From contig CAMMTN010000005.1 in the NCBI GenBank assembly GCA_946499885.1, positions 1 through 64,000 of the forward strand: a stretch of 64,000 nucleotides of DNA, given 5' to 3'. Source of the DNA: an uncultured Clostridium sp. Lineage in GTDB: Bacteria; Bacillota; Clostridia; TANB77; CAG-508. Positions 45,406-53,417 of this stretch are shown here, one piece after another. The notes beneath the pieces are model-generated. The model was not told where the DNA came from. It did no database searches and was given only the letters and a program-made list of their open reading frames with translations. Made by a program: the position numbers and the translations under genes. Positions within the stretch are counted from its first letter, which is position 1; each line of letters opens with the position of its first letter.

Positions 45406-45862
45406 TGTTAAGATTAAAGATTGTAAGATATTAAAAGTAACTATAAAAAACTTTTAAATTTTATTGAATGATCTGTAGAAATATTATATATTAAAATAGC
45501 CTTTCTGCAATAAGCTAGAAATGAAGTGCTACTGTACAAAAAGAAAATATATTAAATTATTTGCGTTAATCATTGTTCTTTTTCTTTTAAAAAATTAGAT
45601 GGCTAAACAAAAAAGACTAGGACTTTATTTCCTAGTCTTGTATAATGGAAAAGACTAACCTTTTTACCCTGTTAGTCTTTTTCAAGTGTTACATTTTAAC
45701 AAATGTTATACATCAAATTAACTTGCTTATAAGCTAAATATAGTATATTACATTAATTATTATATGTCAAATATTAATTTTTTAATACCAAAAACACCTG
45801 TATTATTTCTTATGAATAAAAATGCTTGTTAACTTTGAGTTTTCAATATTAAATTAAAAGGT
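45406..45862. other. Intergenic region with tandem terminators
   Basis: No gene is seen. Two hairpins follow each other: 45612-45641 (AAGACTAGG/CCTAGTCTT) and 45649-45683 (AAAAGACTAAC/GTTAGTCTTTTT); both share the AAGACTA motif in their left arms. An AT-rich stretch without clear signals flanks them. Confidence 0.6.
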
Positions 45863-46462
45863 TTATCTTTTAATTATTTTATCTAATTCTATTTCTGCTT
45901 TTTTTACAAAAAAATTGCTAGTGTCAACAGGGATTTGTAATTTAATAATTTGCGTTTTTAATTTTTCTATTGTATCAATATTAACATTGTTTGATACTGT
46001 TTCTACTTCAATTAAATTGTCTCCATCTTCTATATCTTTTATAGCTATTTCAAAATCGTTTTTTCCATAAACAATATCTCTTTCTTTAATATTCATTATT
46101 TTATAATAATGAATTGCTTGAAAAAAATTAACTGCCTCATCTATATTAAGAATATCACAATTAATAGCTTCTTGACTTAATATGTCACCATCTTTACTAA
46201 ATTCTTTCTTTTTAAAAGTTATCTTCTTAGTTTTATCATCACTTATTTGATCTTCTATATCTCTTATTAATATTGCTTGTTTTAAAATTTCTCTACTAGT
46301 TAAATCTTTTATTTTAGTTTTTAAAGCATTTGGTATCATAAATATATCATTCATTGTAAATTAATCTACAATTTTAAATCCTTTATCTTCCAAAATTTTA
46401 CATAACTCTTTTATTTCACAATTTACTTTCATTGTTATTTCATTCTCTTGTTTTATTCCCAT
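45863..46462 (-). pseudogene. CYTH domain protein split by an in-frame TAA
   Basis: The minus strand from ATG 46462 (ribosome binding site TAGGAGAAG) reads 33 codons, MGIKQENEITMKVNCEIKEL and on to GFKIVD, then TAA at 46361-46363, then continues in the same frame as FTMNDIFMIPNALKT through 163 more codons to a normal stop. The whole has CYTH layout: N-terminal ENEITMKV in the ExExK position, ILIRDIE, KKITFKKKEF and IEVETV in place. A single change (GAA to TAA would fit) splits it. CYTH enzymes act on triphosphates or adenylates. The downstream part could restart at ATG 46354 but would lack the first metal-binding strand. Confidence 0.75.
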
Positions 46463-46659
46463 AACTCTTCTCCTATTTGTATTAAAATTTATTACTGCAA
46501 TTTTATTGCAATTCTTATAATTTTATATAATACTTTATGATACTTTGTGTCAAATATAAAAATAAAATACTGTCTTACAGAGCAGTATTTTCAGTAACTG
46601 GGGTCATTTGTAGTATTTTCTAATACTCTATAATAACCGTCTAAACTTATTAAAATTGG

Positions 46660-46730
46660 AGGCGACACCCGGATTCGAACCGGGGATCAGAGTTTTGCAG
46701 ACTCGTGCCTTACCACTTGGCTATATCGCC
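46660..46730 (-). tRNA. tRNA-Cys(GCA)
   Basis: The minus-strand cloverleaf starts GGCGATATAGCCAAGTGGTA, has anticodon GCA in CTGCAAA and T-arm GGTTCGAATCC, with encoded CCA at 46657-46659. It follows tRNA-Gly by 62 bases on the same strand and probably shares its promoter. Confidence 0.95.
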
Positions 46731-46792
46731 GTACTTAATATAGTATATGTTCAATTTATAAATTTAGTACTATTTTTTACAATAAAAAATGG

Positions 46793-46865
46793 AGCGGGAA
46801 ACGGGGCTCAAACCCGCGACCTCTGCCTTGGCAAGGCAGCGCTCTATCAACTGAGCTATTCCCGC
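46793..46865 (-). tRNA. tRNA-Gly(GCC)
   Basis: Minus-strand cloverleaf with acceptor GCGGGAA, anticodon GCC in TTGCCAA and T-arm GGTTTGAGCCC; CCA encoded at 46790-46792. The strong promoter at 46889-46917 drives it and probably tRNA-Cys. It decodes GGC/GGT, not the GGA used at the +1 sites. Confidence 0.95.
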
Positions 46866-46888
46866 ATAAATTTAACAGAACAATTAAT

Positions 46889-46917
46889 ATAATAGCAAAA
46901 ATAAAGCGAAAAGTCAA
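46889..46917 (-). promoter_or_regulatory. Promoter of tRNA-Gly/tRNA-Cys
   Basis: Minus-strand TTGACT, 17-base spacer, TATTAT, about 23 bases before tRNA-Gly; the same hexamers as at the tRNA-Arg locus. Confidence 0.8.
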
Positions 46918-47069
46918 TACATTTTGTGTAAATAAATTTTTTTGAAAAAAGTCATATTTTTTGTACAAGCTGAATATAATAGTAATATAAATAGTTATAC
47001 GGCTAAATGATGTAGTATGCTTTTAACAAAACTTAGAAAATCCAATGCTTACTGAACTTATGTTAAAAT

Positions 47070-47098
47070 TTGACACAATATAATAAATATGGTATAAT
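47070..47098 (+). promoter_or_regulatory. Promoter of the YabE-like gene
   Basis: TTGACA, 17-base spacer, TATAAT, 36 bases before the start at 47135. Confidence 0.85.
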
Positions 47099-47134
47099 GT
47101 ATTTGTTGCTTTTAAAGGAGGGAACAAATTTCGT

Positions 47135-48136
47135 ATGAAAAATAATGATAAAGCGTCTATATCGCTTAAAAAGATAGTATGTATAAGTATTATACTTATT
47201 TTCATATTAAGCGTTGGCGTAATGGCAGGTAATGTCAAAGTAAAGAATGTTAAAATAGTTCTATCTAGTGGTTATGAGATGGAAGTTTTAACAACTAAGA
47301 CAAGTGTCAAAGATATTTTAAACGAAAATCATATAGTATTATTAGAAAATGAAAAAGTAACACCAAGTGCTACTGAAGAATTGTCAGATAATAATACAAT
47401 AACAATATCAACAGAAGATGAAAACATTGAAATATCAGAAAATGTTGAAAAATCATCTGATGTAACAACAGAAGAAATATTAAATAACTATTCTAAAATA
47501 ACAGAAAAAATAGTTGTAGAAAAAGAATCAATACCTTATGAAACAATTACAAAAGATATTTCTACTGGTAGTGGAACAAAACAGGATAGTGTAATTCAAC
47601 AAGGAAAAAATGGAATAAGAGAAGTAACTTACAAGGTAAAATATCAAAATGATAAGGAAATAGAAAAAACAAAAATTTCATCAAAAGTTATAGAAGAACC
47701 AGTTGATAAAATAATACAAATTAGAACTAAGCAAGTTACAACAAGAAGTTCTTCTAGAACAACATATAACGGAGGAAAGTGGACATATTCATCAAGTGAA
47801 CTTGACTTATTATGTGCTATAACAGCTCAAGAATGTAATTCAAGTTATAATGGAGCATTAGCTGTAATTACAACAGCATGTAACAGAACAGTAAGTAGCA
47901 GTTGGAAAAGATATGGATCAGATCCTTTAAGTCAATATATGGCACCTAACCAATTTTGCTATTCAATAGATAGCCATTGGAGAAAAAGATTAAATGGAAA
48001 CTATCCATCATATGTAAAACAAGCTGTATTAGATGCTTTAAATGGAAAAAGAAATCATAGTTATTTATCATTTAGAGCAGCAGGATATGCATCAGGAGAA
48101 ATAATTGGTGGAAATGTATATTTTAATTCATTATAA
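47135..48136 (+). CDS. YabE-like secreted protein with DUF348, G5 and SleB-type hydrolase domains
   Basis: A 333-residue exported protein. Signal/anchor helix 13-31, a DUF348-like ubiquitin-fold unit (about 37-95: VKIVLSSGYEMEVLTTKTSV), a G5 domain (about 120-200: EKESIPYETITKDISTGSGT, then VTYKVKYQNDKEI) and a C-terminal SleB/hydrolase_2 domain (about 225-333: LLCAITAQECNSSYNGALAV with the catalytic Glu, and QFCYSIDSHW). SleB-type enzymes are lytic transglycosylases that open peptidoglycan, often in spore germination. With the Spo0E-like gene this fits a spore former. Confidence 0.88.
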   Translation: MKNNDKASISLKKIVCISIILIFILSVGVMAGNVKVKNVKIVLSSGYEMEVLTTKTSVKDILNENHIVLLENEKVTPSATEELSDNNTITISTEDENIEISENVEKSSDVTTEEILNNYSKITEKIVVEKESIPYETITKDISTGSGTKQDSVIQQGKNGIREVTYKVKYQNDKEIEKTKISSKVIEEPVDKIIQIRTKQVTTRSSSRTTYNGGKWTYSSSELDLLCAITAQECNSSYNGALAVITTACNRTVSSSWKRYGSDPLSQYMAPNQFCYSIDSHWRKRLNGNYPSYVKQAVLDALNGKRNHSYLSFRAAGYASGEIIGGNVYFNSL

Positions 48137-48150
48137 AATATATTTGAAAA

Positions 48151-48274
48151 TGTGCAATTGGGGACGTACACCTTTTGCACATTTTTTATCTAATAGGAAT
48201 TTCAATGAAATTTTCTATTAGATTGAGAATTAAAGTTTAGTATGCGCAAAAGGTGTACGTTCCCAACCTGCGCA
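48151..48274. repeat. Palindromic element with GGGGACG core (second copy)
   Basis: The outer arms (TTGGGGACGTACACCTTTTG and GCAAAAGGTGTACGTTCCCA) pair, and an inner hairpin (ATCTAATAG/CTATTAGAT) fills the loop. The core is shared with 21554-21672. It ends just before the ribosome binding site of xth. Confidence 0.8.
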
Positions 48275-48288
48275 AAGAGAGGATAAAT

Positions 48289-49056
48289 ATGAAGTTAATT
48301 TCATGGAATGTAAATGGATTAAGAGCAGTAATAACAAAGGGATTTCAAGATTTTTTTTATAAAATAGATGCTGATATATTTTGTTTGCAGGAAACGAAAA
48401 TGCAAGAAGAACAAATAGATGATAATATAAAAAATATATTTAAGGATTATTATTCATATTGGAATAGTGCAGAAAAAAAAGGTTATTCAGGAACAGCTAT
48501 ATTTTCAAAAATAGAACCTATAAGTGTTAAGTATGGAATTGGAATCGAAGAACATGATAAAGAAGGAAGAGTAATAACATTAGAATTTGAAAAATTTTAT
48601 ATGGTAAATTGCTATACTCCAAATTCGAAAAGAGAATTAGAACGATTAGATTATAGAATGATTTGGGAAGATGAATTTAGAAAGTACTTATTAAAATTGA
48701 ATGACACGAAACCAGTTATTTTATGCGGAGATTTAAATGTAGCACATAAAGAAATAGATTTAAAAAATCCAAAGTCAAATAGAAGAAATGCAGGTTTTAC
48801 AGATGAGGAAAGAGATAAGATGACTAAGCTTTTAGATTCTGGATTTACAGATGCATTTAGATATTTATATCCTGATAAAACTGAGAGTTATTCATGGTGG
48901 TCATATATGTTTAAGGCTAGAGAAAAAAATGCAGGTTGGAGAATAGATTATTTTATAGTTTCAAAATCTATTGAAACCAATATAAAAGAAAGTTATATAT
49001 ATTCAGAAGTATTAGGAAGTGATCACTGCCCAGTAGGACTAGATATAGAACTTTAG
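48289..49056 (+). CDS. xth: Exodeoxyribonuclease III
   Basis: A 255-residue AP endonuclease/3'-5' exonuclease. Motifs: [21 protein letters not shown] (metal-binding Glu), [21 protein letters not shown] (Asp/Asn), [20 protein letters not shown] and SDHCPV (catalytic His). It cuts DNA at abasic sites in base-excision repair. The frame extends back to 48253 through the palindrome, but AGAGAGGAT before ATG 48289 sets the start. Confidence 0.95.
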   Translation: MKLISWNVNGLRAVITKGFQDFFYKIDADIFCLQETKMQEEQIDDNIKNIFKDYYSYWNSAEKKGYSGTAIFSKIEPISVKYGIGIEEHDKEGRVITLEFEKFYMVNCYTPNSKRELERLDYRMIWEDEFRKYLLKLNDTKPVILCGDLNVAHKEIDLKNPKSNRRNAGFTDEERDKMTKLLDSGFTDAFRYLYPDKTESYSWWSYMFKAREKNAGWRIDYFIVSKSIETNIKESYIYSEVLGSDHCPVGLDIEL

Positions 49057-49121
49057 GACAATTGAGGACGGGCTTGTTTTGGCTTAAAATAGGACAAAAC
49101 AAGCCCGTCCCCAATTGTCCT
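49055..49121. repeat. Palindrome with 26-bp arms after xth (GGGACG-type, acts as terminator?)
   Basis: Inverted arms AGGACAATTGAGGACGGGCT and AGCCCGTCCCCAATTGTCCT plus GTTTT/AAAAC pair with one mismatch around a 15-base loop. It starts inside the xth stop codon. It is related in its GGGACG-type core to the elements at 21554 and 48151. Confidence 0.8.
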
Positions 49122-49239
49122 AATCTTAATAAATAATTAATAAATTAGCTCTTTTTTCTTAATAAAACTATGCTATACTAATAATGTGAAATTAGAAAAT
49201 ATGATATAATATTATAAAAAATATAAGGGGACGATTTTT

Positions 49240-49944
49240 ATGTATAATATATTAGTATGTGATGATGATAAAGAAATAGTAAAAGCTATAGAAATTTATT
49301 TAAGCAAAGAGGGATACAATATTTTAAAAGCTTACGATGGAATGGAAGCTTTGGAGATACTAAAAAAGAATGATAATGTTCAATTAATTATTTTAGATAT
49401 AATGATGCCAAAATTAGATGGCATTGAAACTGCTAATATTATAAGAAAAGATAAATCAATACCAATTATAATGTTATCTGCTAAATCAGAAGATTATGAT
49501 AAAATATCAGGATTAAATAATGGAGCGGATGATTATGTTACAAAACCATTTAACCCTCTTGAACTAATAGCAAGAGTAAATTCGCAAATAAGAAGGTATA
49601 CTACTTTGGGTTCAATGGTAAAAAAAGGGGAAGATAACAACATATATAAATCTGGAGATTTAATAATAAATGATTCTACTAAAACTGTAGAAGTAGATGG
49701 AAAAGAGGTAAAGCTTACTCCGACAGAGTATAATATATTAAAATTTTTAACAAAGAATAAGGGAATAGTTTATTCAATAGAACAAATATATGAAAATGTT
49801 TGGGAAGAGGAAAGTTATGGAGCAGAAAATATAATTGCTGTACATATAAGGCACATAAGAGAAAAAATAGAGATAAACCCAAGAGAACCAAAATACCTAA
49901 AGGTAATTTGGGGAATAGGATATAAAATAGAAGATATAAAATAA
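49240..49944 (+). CDS. OmpR-family response regulator (VanR-like)
   Basis: A 234-residue two-component regulator. The receiver domain (1-120) shows CDDDKE, the phospho-acceptor in ILDIMMPKLDG, LSAKSED and DDYVTKPF with the conserved Lys. The C-terminal winged helix (about 135-230) has LTPTEYNILKFL and VHIRHIREKIE. The partner kinase follows 18 bases later. Target genes are not evident; closely related systems respond to cell-envelope stress or glycopeptides. Confidence 0.93.
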   Translation: MYNILVCDDDKEIVKAIEIYLSKEGYNILKAYDGMEALEILKKNDNVQLIILDIMMPKLDGIETANIIRKDKSIPIIMLSAKSEDYDKISGLNNGADDYVTKPFNPLELIARVNSQIRRYTTLGSMVKKGEDNNIYKSGDLIINDSTKTVEVDGKEVKLTPTEYNILKFLTKNKGIVYSIEQIYENVWEEESYGAENIIAVHIRHIREKIEINPREPKYLKVIWGIGYKIEDIK

Positions 49945-49962
49945 AAAAGGAATGAGAAAAAT

Positions 49963-52026
49963 ATGGAAAAGAAAATTTGTTGGGCAAGAGTACTAAAAAA
50001 TATATCATATATTTTGTTTCCAATTTTAGTAATTATGCTATTTGTAATAGTTTTTAGTTTATCATATCCGCTTGAAAAAGAAGCAATAAAGGCAAAAAAA
50101 GATTATTATGAAACCAATACATTTGCAGAAAATTATGCTTATAAAATTTTTGGGAGTTTAACCACAGTTAGCTCTCTAAAACAAAATGAAAAAAATGACG
50201 CATATAGTTATTATTATATGCATACAGAAACAATTGAAAATAATGAAAATGCAAAAAGTATAAATTACTATACAGATTATATTGGAAGTAATGTATTATG
50301 GCTTATAATAGATAATGATACAAAAAAGGCGTATACTAACTTAGATTATTCAATAGATACAAGCACGTTAGAAAATATTATTAGCAAAATAATGAAAAAC
50401 AAATACAATTGGAAATATGAAAATGAAGAAATTCAAACAACTGTTGCAAAACTAAGTAATGAAAATATAGAGTACATAGATAGCGGACTTACAAAAAATA
50501 GTTTAGAAATAGTTGGAAATGGTGCTATAGAAAACTCAAACAATGAAAAAAAGAATAATTATACAATTTATACATCTGTATTAGATGAGTTAGAATATGT
50601 AGACAGTATATATAAAGATAAAGTATTATATAATACTTTAAGAGTGGTAAATCAAAATTTAGTATTGCTAATACCAGTACTAATAATACTTATGATTGGA
50701 CTTATCCCATTAATTATAAATGGCATAGGAAGAACTAGAAATAAGGATGGAATAGCTTTAAATTGGTATGATAAAATCCTAATAGAATTTGCAGCAATAA
50801 TAGCCTTTTTAATAGGGCTAAGTAGCTTAATATTTTTCATAGGAATAAATGGAGTTTCTACAATAACAAATTTTGTACTAGTACTATCTTCAATAGGTGT
50901 AGGATTACTAATTATTTATTTTGCCTGTATATTATTTTTTGAAACATTAGTAAAAAGATTAAAAACGCATACTTTTGTAAAAACAACAATTGCTTATAGA
51001 TTATATATAAAAATTAAGGAATTGATGCAAAGTATTAAATTAACTAAAAGCTTTACATTGTATTTTTTATTATTTATAATTGCAAATTTAATATGTTTTG
51101 GAATAATGTGGTCAGATGGATTTATAGGTTTTTTATTAACAATTATATTGTATGGAATAACATTTAATTTTTTAAATAAAAGACTTAAATCATATTTAAA
51201 AATAAAGAGTGCGATATATGATATATACAATGGAAATACAGATGTAAAATTAAATGAAGCAGAAATCTGTAAGGAAATGCAAGATACTGCAAAACAAATA
51301 AATGATATTGCAGGGGGCTTATCAAATGCACTAGAAGAAAAACTAAAAAGTGAGAGGCTAAAAACAGAACTTATAACAAATGTATCACATGATATAAAAA
51401 CACCACTTACTTCAATAATTAATTATGTGGATTTACTAAAAAAGGAAAAAATAGAAGGAGAAAAAGCACAAGAATATTTAAATATACTAGACAATAAATC
51501 ACAAAGATTAAAAAAATTAACAGAAGACTTAGTAGAAGCTTCTAAAGCATCATCTGGTGCAATAAAATTAAACATAGAAAAACTAAATGTAAATGAATTA
51601 ATAAAACAAGTATCTGGAGAATTTGAAGATAAATTTAAGAACCATAACTTACAAGAAATAATAACGTTTCCAGAAAAAGATGTATATATAAATGCAGATA
51701 GTAGATATATGTATAGAGTATTAGAAAATATGTATTCAAATATTTCAAAATATGCAATGGAAGGAACTAGAGTATATACAGATATTTTCGAAAAGAATGG
51801 AAAAATATCTATACAGATAAAAAATGTATCAAAGCAGAAACTAAATATTACTACAGATGAATTGATGCAAAGATTTGTAAGAGGAGAGGCTTCAAGAAAC
51901 ACAGAAGGAAGCGGACTTGGGCTTTCAATTGCAAGAAGTTTAACAGAACTTCAACAAGGAAGTTTTAATATATATTTAGACGGAGATTTGTTTAAGGTTA
52001 TAATTGAATTTGAGAAAGTAAAATGA
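49963..52026 (+). CDS. Membrane sensor histidine kinase
   Basis: A 687-residue kinase: helix 14-36, extracytoplasmic domain to about 225, then a cluster of about six helices (228-415), unusual for VanS-type kinases, followed by a short HAMP-like linker, DHp domain with NVSHDIKTPLTSI (phospho-His about 475) and ATPase domain with ENMYSNISKYAMEG (N box) and GSGLGLSIARSL (G box). It pairs with the upstream regulator. The many helices suggest sensing within the membrane. Confidence 0.9.
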   Translation: MEKKICWARVLKNISYILFPILVIMLFVIVFSLSYPLEKEAIKAKKDYYETNTFAENYAYKIFGSLTTVSSLKQNEKNDAYSYYYMHTETIENNENAKSINYYTDYIGSNVLWLIIDNDTKKAYTNLDYSIDTSTLENIISKIMKNKYNWKYENEEIQTTVAKLSNENIEYIDSGLTKNSLEIVGNGAIENSNNEKKNNYTIYTSVLDELEYVDSIYKDKVLYNTLRVVNQNLVLLIPVLIILMIGLIPLIINGIGRTRNKDGIALNWYDKILIEFAAIIAFLIGLSSLIFFIGINGVSTITNFVLVLSSIGVGLLIIYFACILFFETLVKRLKTHTFVKTTIAYRLYIKIKELMQSIKLTKSFTLYFLLFIIANLICFGIMWSDGFIGFLLTIILYGITFNFLNKRLKSYLKIKSAIYDIYNGNTDVKLNEAEICKEMQDTAKQINDIAGGLSNALEEKLKSERLKTELITNVSHDIKTPLTSIINYVDLLKKEKIEGEKAQEYLNILDNKSQRLKKLTEDLVEASKASSGAIKLNIEKLNVNELIKQVSGEFEDKFKNHNLQEIITFPEKDVYINADSRYMYRVLENMYSNISKYAMEGTRVYTDIFEKNGKISIQIKNVSKQKLNITTDELMQRFVRGEASRNTEGSGLGLSIARSLTELQQGSFNIYLDGDLFKVIIEFEKVK

Positions 52027-52054
52027 GAAATTTGGGTTTGTCCCAAATTTCTCA
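52024..52054. terminator. Perfect 13-bp hairpin between convergent genes
   Basis: TGAGAAATTTGGG and CCCAAATTTCTCA pair perfectly around TTTGT, starting in the kinase stop codon. The T-run is poor but the position suits a bidirectional terminator. Confidence 0.7.
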
Positions 52055-52058
52055 AATA

Positions 52059-52560
52059 TTAATACGGATAATCTAATAAATTTATAAACATATCAAAATA
52101 TATATCTATGCTAGTTGCAAGTTCGCCTGTTTTCATTAAACTTCTAATTTCATTAATTGTAGCCCATTTAGCTTCGGCAACTTCTTCCTCCTGTAATATT
52201 AGTTCATCTATATTAAAATCTTGTTTTACAAGCCAAACATCTACAAAATCATATTTTCTTTTAAATGATAAAATAAGTTCCATATTATCTGGATTAACAG
52301 TTATACCTAGTTCTTCACTACATTCTCTTATTGCAGCCTGTATGGGTGTTTCTCCGATAGTCTACACCTCCACCTGTTTGAGACCATTTATTAGGAAAAT
52401 TCTTTTTGTTGGGTGTTCTTTTTTGAATTAAAAATTCTCCTTTACTATTCATAATCCAAGTATGTACAGATTGACGGTATTCTCCTTCAATTTTTTCGGA
52501 GCGTTCAGTAATTTTATTTAAATTTTGTCTTTTATTGTTTAATTTGTCTACCATTTCCAT
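52059..52560 (-). CDS. NUDIX hydrolase, readable only with a +1 shift at CGG-A
   Basis: Frame one (52560 to 52318) holds the NUDIX fold start (HTWIMNSKGEFLIQKRTP, NKWSQTGGGVDY) and then goes wrong. Skipping one C (plus-strand G at 52356) restores GETPIQAAIRECSEELGI, giving an exact NUDIX box G-x5-E-x7-RE-x2-EE-x-G, and the frame then runs to 52059 for a normal total of 166 residues. In the unshifted frame the codon is CGG. NUDIX enzymes cleave nucleoside diphosphate derivatives or isomerise isoprenoid diphosphates; the substrate is unclear. AATTGGAGG precedes the ATG. Either recoded or a frameshifted gene/assembly error. Confidence 0.75.
52354..52356 (-). other. +1 shift site, TAT-CGG-AGA (NUDIX gene)
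   Basis: Minus-strand codons TAT CGG AGA. Dropping C gives TAT GGA GAA and restores the NUDIX box glycine and the rest of the protein. It is one of three in-frame CGG codons found by eye in the window, all at such sites. Confidence 0.75.
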
Positions 52561-52635
52561 AAACTATTACCTCCAATTAATTTGAGATGATTATACCATG
52601 ACAAATTAAGGAGAACAAGAAAAAATTATATTTAT

Positions 52636-53259
52636 CTAATAAATAATTTTAAATTCCGGAATACCCGTAGAATATGGAGCAATATCATATTGATTAAAAT
52701 ATACGATAACATAATTATTAGTAATATAAAACTGATTAATATTAAAAGTATCTAAAACTAGAGAACAATAATCTGGGAAATAAAATTCTACACCTTGTTC
52801 TACAATTTGTTTATTAATTTCCTGCAAAATAAAGAGTATATAATTTGGATTATTACAGTATATGTCACTTAAAGTAAACTGATTGCCACATTTAAAATTC
52901 CAGTTTTGAGAAGTCCTAACTGTATTTCCATGAGCACCACCAGAAAAAATATATTCATCTTGATACAAACTAATAATCGGCTCTTTATTATAAGTTATAG
53001 TATATTTAAAAACTAACTCATAAACCATAATAGGATATCCATTAGAATAATTATAATCATATAAATCCATAGCATCTTTAAACAATGTATTTTTTGCATA
53101 GTTTTCTAAATCTAAAGCTTTTTTATGATTTAGTGTATTAAACTTGTAGGTATTATAAGTATCAGAATATATTTGAGGATATTCTATTTCATATTTTAAA
53201 ATTACACTTCCTCTATAAGTAAGTTCATTTTTAATTATACAATTTTTTATTATAAACAT
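52636..53259 (-). CDS. DUF4163/DUF3298 (RsiV-like) domain protein
   Basis: A 207-residue protein with the RsiV/PdaC-type pattern: a DUF4163-like first half (YPQIYSDTYNTYKFNTLNHK) and a DUF3298-like second half (DEYIFSGGAHGNTVR, then TLSDIY and VIVYFNQYDIAPYSTGIPEF). RsiV binds lysozyme as an anti-sigma factor, but here no signal peptide or membrane helix is visible, so a cytoplasmic or unconventional location must be assumed. Ribosome binding site TTAGGTGA. It is divergent from comM. Confidence 0.8.
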   Translation of the reverse strand: MFIIKNCIIKNELTYRGSVILKYEIEYPQIYSDTYNTYKFNTLNHKKALDLENYAKNTLFKDAMDLYDYNYSNGYPIMVYELVFKYTITYNKEPIISLYQDEYIFSGGAHGNTVRTSQNWNFKCGNQFTLSDIYCNNPNYILFILQEINKQIVEQGVEFYFPDYCSLVLDTFNINQFYITNNYVIVYFNQYDIAPYSTGIPEFKIIY

Positions 53260-53324
53260 AAAATCACCTAAAAAATAATATTAATATAATTTATGAAAAA
53301 ACAATAAAAAATGTTATAAAGCTA

Positions 53325-53353
53325 TTGACAAAAATTATGTTTACTGGTAATAT
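53325..53353 (+). promoter_or_regulatory. Promoter of comM
   Basis: TTGACA, 17-base spacer, TAATAT, 65 bases before the start at 53418. Confidence 0.7.
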
Positions 53354-53417
53354 ATACCATATTAATTCTAAATAGATTTTATTCAAAATCTAAATTTCCA
53401 AAAAAAGAGGTAAAAAT

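Noticed and set aside
46656..46892. A plus-strand protein frame across tRNA-Cys and tRNA-Gly
   Set aside because: It is the complement of two tRNA genes; such frames are a common false annotation.
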